From: Modestobacter sp.
Lineage (GTDB): Bacteria > Actinomycetota > Actinomycetes > Mycobacteriales > Geodermatophilaceae
Direction: 5' to 3'
Assembly: GCA_025966175.1 (NCBI GenBank)
Contig: JAOPVN010000077.1
Coordinates: 1 to 23,762 of the forward strand
Length of the DNA: 23,762 nucleotides
Of the stretch, positions 7,121-14,456 are shown one piece after another. Within the stretch, counting starts at the first letter, position 1. Every line of letters begins with the position of its first letter. The notes under the pieces were generated by a model. It ran no database searches, was not told the DNA's origin, and was given only the letters and a program-made list of their open reading frames with translations. Position numbers and translations under genes: made by a program.

Positions 7121-8277
7121 GATGGTTCCTCACTCATGATCGGGTGACCCGTTGCGGTCAGGGACGACGGGGGCACACCGGCCCGCACGTGCTGACTCCA
7201 CGGCTCGTCGCCGGTCTGGGCCGGACCTCCCGTGTCGGCCGCGGCGTGCACGTGCAGCGCGACGAGCTGGTCCTGACAGGCGTCCGCCAGGGGATAGGGC
7301 TCGGGGCCCTCTCCGCGACGCCAGCGCCCGGTCGCGTCCAGGCAGGTGGCGATCGCGATCTCCTCGTCGGACAGCCGGGCCCCGGGGAAGGGGTTCCGGT
7401 AGAGGACCTGCCCGGCCCAGGTCAGCGCGTCCAGGCCGGCGCCCTCGAGGTTCCCGTCGAGCCCGATCTGGCGGCGCACGATCGGCGCGCTCAGCGGGGA
7501 CCCGTCCGGCGCCGCCCAGGTCACGTCCTCGCCGACCAGCTCGCCGTGGTCACCGCGGAGCACGAAGTGCCGGCGGCGGAGCGGGTTGAACCACTGGCCG
7601 TCGGTGAAGTCGTAGACGCCGGTCCGCCCGGCTGCCTGCAGCAGCGCGATCGTGTGGTCACTCGGCCGGACGGCGGGCTCGGCGGGCCAGCCGTCCCGGT
7701 CCGGGCCCTCCAGCAACGGCCGGACGTCCCGCACCGCCTGGATCCGGACGGGTTCCGCGCCCAGGCCGAGGAGAGCGCGGATCAGCGCGACCCCGTGGTA
7801 GTCGTGGGTCCAGGACACGTGGACCGCGCCGACCGCGCCGAGCACCCCGAGCTCGACCAGGGCGCGCACCGCGGCGAAGAACGGCAGGAACGGGTGCTGC
7901 TCGGCCACCTGCACCAGGCCGCTGGCGCCCACGGCCCCCCAGAGCTCCCGCAGGCCCTCGACGTCCCCGGCCGGCGGCGTCTCGGCGAGCACCACCGTGC
8001 CGTGCTCGACGAGCGACTGCACGACGCCGGGGTTGGCCTCGCGGGGCACCGAGGTGACGACGACCTCGGGAGCGGCGTCGGCGAGGAGCTCCCCGATGCC
8101 GGCGAAGGTTGCCACGCCCCACTGGCGGCCGAGACGGGCTGCCACCTCCGGACGCCGGACCACCACACCCACGCACTCGAACCGGGTGGGCAGCAGGCGG
8201 GCGAGTCGGAGGTAGAAGTCCGCCCGCCAGCCGTGCCCCACGATCCCGAACCGCACGGGGGGGCCGGTCGGCGTCAC
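7117..8277 (-). CDS. Gfo/Idh/MocA family oxidoreductase
   Basis: Predicted NAD(P)-dependent sugar, inositol or keto-sugar oxidoreductase of about 386 aa. The Rossmann opening VRFGIVGHGWRADFYLRLARLL gives GxxGxG. ELLADAAPEVVVTSVPREAN and HGTVVLAETPPAGDVEGL correspond to the usual nucleotide-binding and EKP regions, with the canonical EKP replaced by ETPP. The second half (WTHDYHGVALIRALLGLG onward) is the alpha/beta substrate domain, less conserved. The start at GTG 8277 is preferred because GGAGG lies 10 nt upstream. GTG 8298, overlapping the adh stop, is in frame and would add seven residues; the two are copies made by a tandem duplication. The gene is coupled to the GMC gene by a 4-bp overlap. 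Proteins of this family and GMC enzymes occur together in pathways that oxidise sugar C3 or inositol, which suggests but does not show the substrate class. Confidence 0.82.
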   Translation of the reverse strand: MTPTGPPVRFGIVGHGWRADFYLRLARLLPTRFECVGVVVRRPEVAARLGRQWGVATFAGIGELLADAAPEVVVTSVPREANPGVVQSLVEHGTVVLAETPPAGDVEGLRELWGAVGASGLVQVAEQHPFLPFFAAVRALVELGVLGAVGAVHVSWTHDYHGVALIRALLGLGAEPVRIQAVRDVRPLLEGPDRDGWPAEPAVRPSDHTIALLQAAGRTGVYDFTDGQWFNPLRRRHFVLRGDHGELVGEDVTWAAPDGSPLSAPIVRRQIGLDGNLEGAGLDALTWAGQVLYRNPFPGARLSDEEIAIATCLDATGRWRRGEGPEPYPLADACQDQLVALHVHAAADTGGPAQTGDEPWSQHVRAGVPPSSLTATGHPIMSEEPS

Positions 8278-8310
8278 GGGACGAGGACCTCCGGTCACGG
8301 GACGAGGACC
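8273..8310. repeat. 17-bp duplication (21-bp period) at the adh stop / gfo start
   Basis: GTCACGGGACGAGGACC is present at 8273-8289 and 8294-8310 with four bases between, giving a 21-bp period that keeps frame. On the coding (minus) strand each copy ends CCGTGAC. In the first the TGA is the adh stop; in the second the GTG is the likely gfo start. The 4-bp difference between units supplies the GGAGG ribosome-binding site. Confidence 0.95.
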
Positions 8311-9284
8311 GCCCGGGCGCGGACGCGGCCGGCCTTGAGGTCGGTCAGGGCCGTGTTCGCCTCCGCGAGCGGGTACGGCTCGGTCAGGGAGCGCAGTCGT
8401 CCCGCGGCGGCCAGGTCCAGGACCTCCAGCATCTCGCGCCGGTTGCCGAGCACCGAGCCGACGACGGTCTTCTCGTCGCCGATGTCCATCGGGCCGACCG
8501 TCTCGCCGACGCCGAGCACCACCCGGCCGCCGGGCCGGATGATCCGCAGCGCCTCGCTGACCGCCGCCGCCGACGGAGCGAACACGATGGCGGCGTCCAC
8601 GGTGGCATCCGGCAGCGCGTCCGGGCTGTAGGACCGGACCGCGCCGAGCTCCTCCGCGACCGCCTGGTGGACGGCGCTGCGGGTGACGGCGTACACGTCC
8701 GCGCCGGTGAGGCGGGCCATCTGGATGACCATGTGCCCGACCCCGCCCACCCCGAGGACCGCGACCTTCTGCCCGGGGGAGAGCCGGGCCTTCTTCACCG
8801 ATCCGTACGCGGTGATCCCGGGACAGAACAGCGGCGCCGCCTCGACGTCGCTGAGCGCGTCGGGGACCGGGTAGACGTAGGCCGCATCGGCCAGCATGGA
8901 CTCGGCGTACCCGCCGTCCCGCGTCTCGCCGGTGATCTGCCGCTGGCGGCAGAGGTTCTCCTTGCCGGTCAGGCAGTAGGCGCAGTGGCCGCACGTCGAC
9001 CAGATCGGCTGGACGCCCACCCGGTCGCCCACGGCCACCCGCCTCACGCCGTCCCCGAGTGCGGTCACCAGCCCCACCACCTCGTGGCCCGGGATGATCG
9101 GCAGGAACGCCGGGGTGGCCGGCAGCCAGTCCCCCTCGACCATGTGCAGGTTCGACCGGCACACGCCGGTGGCCAGGACCCGGATGACGACCTCGCCCGG
9201 GCCGGGCACGAGCTCGGCGGACTCCTCCCACTGCAGGGGGGCCTCCTCGGCCGGCCCCGCCTTCCGAAGCACCATTGCCTTCAC
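8295..9284 (-). CDS. Zinc-dependent medium-chain alcohol dehydrogenase
   Basis: Predicted NAD(P)-linked oxidation of a primary or secondary alcohol. The 329-aa product has the catalytic zinc ligands Cys42 (TGVCRSNLH), His67-Glu68 (PGHEVVG) and Cys154 (PLFCPGITAYG). The structural zinc knot is CGHCAYCLTGKENLC with Cys98, 101, 104 and 112. The nucleotide-binding GVGGVGHMVIQMA lies at about 178-190. The pattern fits the actinobacterial AdhA-like zinc-dependent family rather than the class III (formaldehyde) enzymes. The start is GTG 9284, with AGGAG eight nucleotides upstream. An ATG three codons later is possible, and a start at 9380 would cross the upstream hairpin. It is the first gene of the four-gene oxidoreductase operon and precedes gfo by 17 bp (or overlaps it by 4 bp, depending on the gfo start). 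Confidence 0.92.
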   Translation of the reverse strand: MKAMVLRKAGPAEEAPLQWEESAELVPGPGEVVIRVLATGVCRSNLHMVEGDWLPATPAFLPIIPGHEVVGLVTALGDGVRRVAVGDRVGVQPIWSTCGHCAYCLTGKENLCRQRQITGETRDGGYAESMLADAAYVYPVPDALSDVEAAPLFCPGITAYGSVKKARLSPGQKVAVLGVGGVGHMVIQMARLTGADVYAVTRSAVHQAVAEELGAVRSYSPDALPDATVDAAIVFAPSAAAVSEALRIIRPGGRVVLGVGETVGPMDIGDEKTVVGSVLGNRREMLEVLDLAAAGRLRSLTEPYPLAEANTALTDLKAGRVRARAVLVP

Positions 9285-9334
9285 TGCGTCAGCTCCTCTT
9301 TCCGGCTCTCGTCCGGGTCGGGTCTCCAGCCGGG

Positions 9335-9351
9335 TGCGGGTTCGTCCCGCA
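9335..9351. promoter_or_regulatory. Inverted repeat upstream of the oxidoreductase operon
   Basis: TGCGGG (9335-9340) and CCCGCA (9346-9351) form a 6-5-6 dyad 51-67 bp before the adh start, between the nitrilase terminator and adh. It is a possible operator for a locally acting regulator. No confident -35/-10 pair was found next to it. Confidence 0.3.
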
Positions 9352-9360
9352 TGTCCAGGT

Positions 9361-9406
9361 GGGGCCGGCCGCGCTGCCACCCGCGGGCGGCAGCGCGGCG
9401 GGCCCC
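9361..9406 (-). terminator. Long GC hairpin after the nitrilase-family gene
   Basis: Positions 9361-9378 pair with 9389-9406 (18 bp, one mismatch at 9367/9400) around a 10-nt loop. The core arms are GCCGCGCTGCC and GGCAGCGCGGC. It starts 7 nt beyond the nitrilase stop codon. No U-tract follows, as is common for actinobacterial terminators. It should separate the nitrilase transcript from the adh operon. Confidence 0.75.
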
Positions 9407-9413
9407 GGTGGGA

Positions 9414-10499
9414 TCAGGCGGAGGGGGGCGTGAGGATGCCCCGCTTCACCAGCCGGTCGATGTTGCCCTCGCGGCGGGTCGCCTCCCGCGCCAGCCAGCC
9501 CTCCTGCGGCAGCTCGGTCGCGTACTGGTTCTTCTCGTAGATGGACTCCGAGTAGATCGCGGCGTACTGCTCGGTGCGGAGGTCCTTGAACCAGTTGGTG
9601 ACGCCGTTGAGCATCCGCGAGCGGCGCAGCGCGTCCAGGTCGATCACGGTGCTGAGGAACGAGTCCCCGGGGCTGAGGCCTTCCTGGCGGGTGACGATCC
9701 GGCCCTTGTTGTCCACGATCATCGAGCGCCCGCCGAACAGGTCGAACATGTGCCCGGTGTCGTCCATCTGCGGACCGAGGTTCGGGGAGATCACGTAGAC
9801 CTGGTTGAACATCGCGTGCGCCCGGTTCTGCAGCTCCCACATCCCGTGGCTCACCTGCGGGTCGATGAGCGTGGAGCGGATGATGATCTCCGCGCCGTTC
9901 ATCGCCAGGCCACGGGAGATCTCGGGGTACGCGCCCTCGTGGCAGATGATGTAGCCGATGTTCCCGATCTCGGTCTTGGCGACCGGGAAGATGGCGTCCA
10001 GCGCGTTGCCGCCGCCCTTCTTCTCCACCCACTCGTCGTAGATGTCGTGCGGGTTGGTGGTGCCGAGGGCGCCGCCCTCGTAGGCGTCACTGGTGGCCTT
10101 GGCCCGCTTGTAGACGACCTCGCCCTGCGGGCTGATCAGGAACGCCACGTTGAACAGGTGGCCCGGGAAGTCCGGGTCACGGACCATCAGCAGCTCGGCG
10201 GCGATGTAGCTGTTGAGCTGCTTGGCCTTCTCGGCGAGGACGTCGGTCTCCGGCCCGGGGATGTCCAGCGCGAACTGCTCGTGGGCCTGCCGGTTGCCCG
10301 CGGCGAAGTCCATCGGCATGCCCTGGATGGCCATCTCCGGCAGGACGATCAGCTTGACGGGAGCACCTTCTGTCGATGCCACCTGCACGGCCGGGTCCAT
10401 GAAGTCGCAGATGCGCTTGGCGTTCTCCAGCGCGTCCTCCCGCTTCTTCATGGTGACGATGCGGGGCGAGATGGCCACAACGGCGAACGGATCTGCCAT
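9414..10499 (-). CDS. Nitrilase-superfamily carbon-nitrogen hydrolase (aliphatic-amidase-like)
   Basis: Predicted cytosolic hydrolase of an amide, carbamoyl or nitrile bond by Glu-Lys-Cys chemistry. The 361-aa product shows VLPEMAIQG (Glu55), a lysine-rich VVYKRAKATSDAYEG (Lys131 or Lys134 as the catalytic base) and the nucleophile elbow IGYIICHEGAYPEISRGLAMNGAEIIIR with Cys186. GAYPEISRGLAMNGAEIII resembles the corresponding GNYPEIWRDCAMKGAELIV of aliphatic amidases and formamidases, so an amide substrate is favoured. The ATG at 10499 follows AAGGAG about 10 nt upstream. It stands alone, with hairpins on both sides, between a sugar-import operon and an oxidoreductase operon. Codon use and GC content look like those of its neighbours, and nothing indicates its substrate. 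Confidence 0.85.
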   Translation of the reverse strand: MADPFAVVAISPRIVTMKKREDALENAKRICDFMDPAVQVASTEGAPVKLIVLPEMAIQGMPMDFAAGNRQAHEQFALDIPGPETDVLAEKAKQLNSYIAAELLMVRDPDFPGHLFNVAFLISPQGEVVYKRAKATSDAYEGGALGTTNPHDIYDEWVEKKGGGNALDAIFPVAKTEIGNIGYIICHEGAYPEISRGLAMNGAEIIIRSTLIDPQVSHGMWELQNRAHAMFNQVYVISPNLGPQMDDTGHMFDLFGGRSMIVDNKGRIVTRQEGLSPGDSFLSTVIDLDALRRSRMLNGVTNWFKDLRTEQYAAIYSESIYEKNQYATELPQEGWLAREATRREGNIDRLVKRGILTPPSA

Positions 10500-10554
10500 G
10501 TTCTTCGAACTCCTTCTGAGGGTGCCGTGCCAGGGACTGGTCTCGGCTCGTGGG

Positions 10555-10577
10555 CGCGCGGAGCCGGATTCCGCGCG
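10555..10577. promoter_or_regulatory. 8-bp inverted repeat upstream of the nitrilase-family gene
   Basis: CGCGCGGA (10555-10562) and TCCGCGCG (10570-10577) form a perfect dyad with a 7-nt spacer, 56-78 bp before the nitrilase start. It may be an operator or a second small hairpin behind the permease terminator. The evidence is symmetry and position only. Confidence 0.3.
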
Positions 10578-10598
10578 TGGTGGTGGAGGCACGTGGCC

Positions 10599-10621
10599 GG
10601 GCGCCGGGGACCCCGGCGCCC
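10599..10621 (-). terminator. Terminator hairpin of the sugar ABC operon
   Basis: GGGCGCCGGGG (10599-10609) and CCCCGGCGCCC (10611-10621) are perfect 11-bp arms around one base; in practice the stem is 9 bp with a 5-nt loop. It begins 6 nt after the permease stop codon. No U-run is present. Strong stem and position support termination of the six-gene operon here. Confidence 0.8.
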
Positions 10622-10627
10622 GAGGGG

Positions 10628-11758
10628 TCAGCTGGCGGCGCTGCTGGTCCGGCCCCGGGAGGCGAGGCGACCGAGGGCGCTGAACCACTGCGGCAGGCGG
10701 CGGCTGAGGGCGCCGCTGGTGAACAGGACCGCCAGCAGGATGACGATGCCCTTCACGATCAGCTGCGACTGGGCCGCGATGCCGAGGATGTCCATGATGT
10801 TGAGGATCGTGGCGATGATCAGACCGCCGAGGACGGCGAGGATCGGGTTGCCGGTGCCCCCGAACAGCGAGGCGCCGCCGACGACGACCGCCGCGATGGC
10901 GTTGAGCTCGTAGCCACTGCCCACGATCGCGCTGCCCTCGGTGAGCTGGGCGGCGATCATCAGCCCGGCCAGCCCGGCCAGGGCCCCGGAGATGGCGTAG
11001 GCGGCCGCGGTGTCCCGCTTCACCGGCAGCCCGGAGAGCCGGGCCGCCTCCGGATTGCCGCCGAGCGCGTACAGCCGTCGTCCGAAGCGGCGGAAGGCCA
11101 TGACGACCGCCGCGACGAGCATCGTGATGGCGGCGATCAGCACCGGCGCCGGGATCGGCCCGAGCTTGCCGGTGAAGGCGCTCAGGAACGAGGAGTTGTC
11201 GACCGGGACCAGCCGGCTCCCCTCGACGATGTAGGCGAGTCCCTGAGCGGCGCTCATCATGGCCAGGGTCACGATGAACGGGGTGATCCCGCCGAAGACG
11301 ATGAACAACCCGTTCAGCAGCCCGATGAAGGCGCCCATCGCGATCGCCAGCAGCGAGGCGAGGACGAAGGGGATCCCGTTGGCCATGGCCAGCGCGCCGA
11401 CGACCGAGGACAGCGCGGCCACCGAGCCGACGGACAGGTCGATCCCGCCGGTGACGATGACGAAGAACTGCCCGACGGCGAGGACCGACACCACGGACGC
11501 GGTGATCAGCACCGAGACGAGGTTGCGGCTGGTGAGGAAGAACGGCGAGAGCTGGCTGCCCACGGCCAGGACGATCAGCGCGACGATGAACAGGTAGCCG
11601 CGGGACAGGAGCGTGAGCAGCACGTCCCGGACCGGGCTCGTCCGCTGCGCCGGCTCCGCTGGGGTGACGGCGTCGTGCTCGGTGCTCTCCGCGGCCGCGA
11701 GGTCGGCCGCCGTCTCCGACGGCGAGCGCTCGGCCAGCTGGGTCTTCTGCTTGGACAC
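10628..11758 (-). CDS. Sugar ABC transporter permease (RbsC/AraH family)
   Basis: Membrane channel subunit of a CUT2-type sugar importer. The 376-aa product has a polar, acidic and Pro/Ala-rich cytoplasmic N-terminus of about 45 residues, then about eight to ten hydrophobic segments. The family motif GGIDLSVGSVAAL lies at 104-116, and the cytoplasmic coupling loop ALGGNPEAARLSGLPVKR meets the ATPase. The late block ELNAIAAVVVGGASLFGGTGNPILAVLGGLIIATILNI is also RbsC-typical. The start is GTG 11758, with GGAG nine nucleotides upstream. A TTG at 11767 is too close to that site. It lies 26 bp after the ATPase gene and is the last gene of the operon, followed at once by a strong hairpin. Confidence 0.94.
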   Translation of the reverse strand: MSKQKTQLAERSPSETAADLAAAESTEHDAVTPAEPAQRTSPVRDVLLTLLSRGYLFIVALIVLAVGSQLSPFFLTSRNLVSVLITASVVSVLAVGQFFVIVTGGIDLSVGSVAALSSVVGALAMANGIPFVLASLLAIAMGAFIGLLNGLFIVFGGITPFIVTLAMMSAAQGLAYIVEGSRLVPVDNSSFLSAFTGKLGPIPAPVLIAAITMLVAAVVMAFRRFGRRLYALGGNPEAARLSGLPVKRDTAAAYAISGALAGLAGLMIAAQLTEGSAIVGSGYELNAIAAVVVGGASLFGGTGNPILAVLGGLIIATILNIMDILGIAAQSQLIVKGIVILLAVLFTSGALSRRLPQWFSALGRLASRGRTSSAAS

Positions 11759-11784
11759 GTGTACCAACTCCGGTGTTGGGATCG

Positions 11785-13332
11785 CTATGCGAACAGTTGG
11801 AGGATCGCGGACTCACCGAGTTGTTCCAGCTCAGCGCGTTCCACGGTGCCGTGGACGCGTCCCCGCCGGAGCACTGCGACGCGGTCGCACATCAACGCCT
11901 CGTCGATCTCGGACGTGATGACCAGGGCGCTGCCGCCCTGTCGCACGAAGTCCTGGATGAGGCCGTAGATCTCGAGCTTCGCGCCGACGTCGACCCCCCG
12001 CGTCGGCTCGACGAAGATCAGCGTCTCCGCACCACTGACGAGCCACTTGGCCAGCGCGACCTTCTGCTGGTTGCCGCCGCTGAGGCTGACCACGGGCTGC
12101 CGCACCGAGCTGGTCTTGATCTTCAGCGACTCGCGCATCCGCTGCGCGGTCCGGGCCTCCTGCTTGCCGCTGAGGAACCCGTAGCGCGTGAAGCGACCGA
12201 GGGAGGACATCGTCACGTTCTTGGTGACGGGCATGTCCAGGACGAGGCCCTGGGTCTTGCGCTCCTCGGGCAGGAGCCCCAGGCCCAACCGGACGGCGTC
12301 GGTCGGGTTGCGGGGCCGCCGGGGCCGCCCGTTGACCACGAAGCGCGTGCTCTTGGACGGCCGTGCCCCGAACAGGCAGGCCGCCAGCTCGGTCTGGCCG
12401 TTGCCGGTCAGGCCGGAGACGCCGAGGACCTCGCCGCGGTGCAGGGTGAGGTCCACGCCCTCGAGCACCGCGCCGTCGGTCAGCCCCTCGACCGCCAGCG
12501 CGATCTCCTCCGACGGCTCGCCGGTGCCCAGCCGGGGGAGATCGCCCGCCCCGACGGCCAGCCGGGCCGACGTCTGCTCGCTGACGCTGCCGAGCATCGC
12601 GTGGATGATCGCGCTGTGCGAGCTCTGCTCGGCCGGGTGGAGACCGACCTTGCGGCCGTCCCGGAAGACCGAGATGCGATCGCAGATCTCGTACATCTCG
12701 TCGAAGTGGTGCGAGATGTAGATGATGCTGATCCCGCGGCTCTGCAGCCGGCGCAGGACGGCGTACAGGTGGACGACGTCGTGCCTGGGCAGGGTCGCCG
12801 TCGGTTCGTCGAGCAGGATGATCCGGGCGTCGCGGCCCACCGCCTTGACGATCTCCACCGCCTGCCGGTGGGCGATCGGCAACTGCGCCACCGGCTTGCG
12901 GACGTCGATGTCGAAGCCCAGCTCCTGGAGCGCCTTCTTCGCGTTGCGACGCACGGTCCGCCAGTCGACCGACCCGAGCCGGGTGCCCGGCAGGTCGTCG
13001 ACGTAGATGTTCTCGGCGACCGTGAGGTGCGGAACGAGGCTGAGCTCCTGGTGCACCGTGAAGATCTGCTCGCGGTGCGCGCTCTGCGGAGTGCTCAGCT
13101 GGACGGGGGTCCCGTCGATCTGCACGGTCCCCCCGTCCGGCTGTTCGATCCCGGACAGGATCCGCACCAGGGTCGACTTGCCCGCGCCGTTCTGGCCGGC
13201 GATCCCGTGGATCTCACCGGGGAGGACCTCGAGGTCGACCCCGCTCAACGCCTGCGTGCCGGGGTAGGCCTTCGAGACGCCCGTGACCGCGAGCCGTGGC
13301 ACGACGGTCGGGGTGTCCAGAACAGCAGTCAT
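11785..13332 (-). CDS. Sugar ABC transporter ATP-binding protein, two NBDs (RbsA/MglA family)
   Basis: Energises CUT2-type sugar import. The 515-aa product holds two tandem ABC domains. NBD1 has Walker A GQNGAGKST (46-54), a degenerate signature LPIAHRQAVEIVKA, Walker B IILLDEPTATL (171-181) and the switch His in YISHHFDE. NBD2 has the degenerate Walker A normal for this family (GLTGNGQTE, 308-316), a full signature LSGGNQQK (417-424) and Walker B TLIFVEPTRGVD. In this last motif the conserved magnesium-binding Asp is Val441 (GTC codon), while Glu442 remains, which is unusual. Length and architecture are otherwise standard. The ATG at 13332 is 30 bp downstream of the solute-binding protein gene. 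Confidence 0.95.
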   Translation of the reverse strand: MTAVLDTPTVVPRLAVTGVSKAYPGTQALSGVDLEVLPGEIHGIAGQNGAGKSTLVRILSGIEQPDGGTVQIDGTPVQLSTPQSAHREQIFTVHQELSLVPHLTVAENIYVDDLPGTRLGSVDWRTVRRNAKKALQELGFDIDVRKPVAQLPIAHRQAVEIVKAVGRDARIILLDEPTATLPRHDVVHLYAVLRRLQSRGISIIYISHHFDEMYEICDRISVFRDGRKVGLHPAEQSSHSAIIHAMLGSVSEQTSARLAVGAGDLPRLGTGEPSEEIALAVEGLTDGAVLEGVDLTLHRGEVLGVSGLTGNGQTELAACLFGARPSKSTRFVVNGRPRRPRNPTDAVRLGLGLLPEERKTQGLVLDMPVTKNVTMSSLGRFTRYGFLSGKQEARTAQRMRESLKIKTSSVRQPVVSLSGGNQQKVALAKWLVSGAETLIFVEPTRGVDVGAKLEIYGLIQDFVRQGGSALVITSEIDEALMCDRVAVLRRGRVHGTVERAELEQLGESAILQLFA

Positions 13333-13362
13333 CTCAGTCGCCTGTCCTCGTCGACGTACGGA

Positions 13363-14427
13363 TCACTCGGCGCCGGCGAAGGCCAGGTCCGAGACGTACT
13401 GGGACGCCGTGTCCGGGGTGACCACGACGGCCGGCAGGATGCGGGTCGCCGGCGATCCCTCGCACTTGCCGGTCGGCTTCTTCGTGAGGGCGGCGATCGC
13501 CTCCTCGACGGCGTACTTGGCCTGGGTCGCCGGCTGGTTGAGGCCGTCGGCGACCACCGGGAAGTCCGGGTTGTCGGCCATCGCGGCGACGACGTCCTTG
13601 CCACCGTCGAAGCCCGCGATCAGGACGTCGCTCTTGCCGTTGGCCGCCATCAGGTCGGCGCCCTTGAGGGCCTCCTCGATCGCCGGGTACACGACGTCGG
13701 TCTGGTTGAAGATGACGTTGATGTCCGGGTTGCCGGAGATGACGTTGCGCATCGCGGTCAGCGTCGCGTCCGGGAGCGCCTTCCCGTAGTTGTTCGGGAT
13801 GCGGTTGGTGCTCGGCCCGGGGTGCTCGGCGAAGTACTTGTTCCAGCCGTCCATGAACCCGTTCTCACGCTGCTCGGTGACGAGTTCCTGCGGCTGGATG
13901 GCCTGGATGTAGAGGTTGATGGTGGCGGTGCTGCCGAAGCGGGCCGCCGCCGCCGCGGCGGTCGTGGCGCCGACCTGCGCGGCGGTCGCCTGCCCGTCGT
14001 CGTGCACGTTGCAGGCCACCTGGGTCTGCAGCTCGGGCGTCACCTGGTCGTTGACCACGATCACCGGCACGCCTGCCCGCTTGGCCGCCTGGATGCCGGC
14101 GGTGACGCTCTGGTCGCCGACCGGCTCGATGATGATCGCCGCGGCGCCGCGGTTGATGAAGGTCTGCATCTGCTGGATCTGCGCCTGGGCGTTGCCCTGG
14201 GCGTCCGCGGTCTCGACGTCGTACCCCATCGACTTGCCGGCGTCGACGGCGCCGTTGGCCAGGGTGCTGAGCCAGGAGTTGCCCGCGACGTAGCGGACGG
14301 AGAAGCCGATGAGCGGCTGGTCCGAGGATCCGGAGGCGTCGCCGCTGCTGCCACATGCGCTCAGCAGGGTGGTGCTCAGCACGACACCGAGGGTCAGTGC
14401 GGCCGGGGTGCATCTCTTGCGGTTCAT
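13363..14427 (-). CDS. Sugar ABC transporter substrate-binding lipoprotein (RbsB-like, periplasmic-binding-protein fold type I)
   Basis: Extracellular sugar-capture component of the importer. The 354-aa product starts with a lipoprotein signal (MNRKRC...LGVVLSTTLLSACGSS) whose lipobox LSAC places lipidated Cys25 at the mature N-terminus. A Ser/Gly/Asp linker and then the two-lobed binding-protein domain follow: IGFSVRYVAGNSWLSTLANGAVDAG, QIQQMQTFINRGAAAIIIEPVG, AGVPVIVVNDQVTP and INVIFNQTDVVYPAIEEALKGA. Two further cysteines (VACNVHDD and GKCEGS) could form a disulphide. Family membership suggests a monosaccharide or polyol ligand; the identity cannot be read from sequence. The ATG at 14427 follows AAGGAG. 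It lies 29 bp after the PfkB gene. Confidence 0.94.
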   Translation of the reverse strand: MNRKRCTPAALTLGVVLSTTLLSACGSSGDASGSSDQPLIGFSVRYVAGNSWLSTLANGAVDAGKSMGYDVETADAQGNAQAQIQQMQTFINRGAAAIIIEPVGDQSVTAGIQAAKRAGVPVIVVNDQVTPELQTQVACNVHDDGQATAAQVGATTAAAAAARFGSTATINLYIQAIQPQELVTEQRENGFMDGWNKYFAEHPGPSTNRIPNNYGKALPDATLTAMRNVISGNPDINVIFNQTDVVYPAIEEALKGADLMAANGKSDVLIAGFDGGKDVVAAMADNPDFPVVADGLNQPATQAKYAVEEAIAALTKKPTGKCEGSPATRILPAVVVTPDTASQYVSDLAFAGAE

Positions 14428-14456
14428 CGTGCTCCTTGTCGGGGTGGGCGCGGGAA

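Noticed and set aside
5513..7147. 544-codon open frame on the plus strand opposite the GMC gene
   Set aside because: The minus strand encodes a complete GMC enzyme. This frame mirrors its codon-position bias and has no recognisable motif.
7117..9231. Apparent 704-aa fusion on the minus strand including the Gfo/Idh protein
   Set aside because: The first half is an off-frame reading of the Zn-ADH gene. The true gfo start is at the duplicated GTG near 8277/8298.
8109..10913. 934-codon open frame on the plus strand opposite adh, gfo and the nitrilase gene
   Set aside because: It is His/Arg/Gln/Asp-rich with no domain, and lies antisense to genes with complete catalytic motifs. Long antisense frames are expected at this GC content.
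9414..11816. Apparent 800-aa fusion ending in the nitrilase-family protein
   Set aside because: The N-terminal half is an off-frame reading of the permease. The ATG at 10499 with its AAGGAG site starts the real gene, and the permease terminator lies between.
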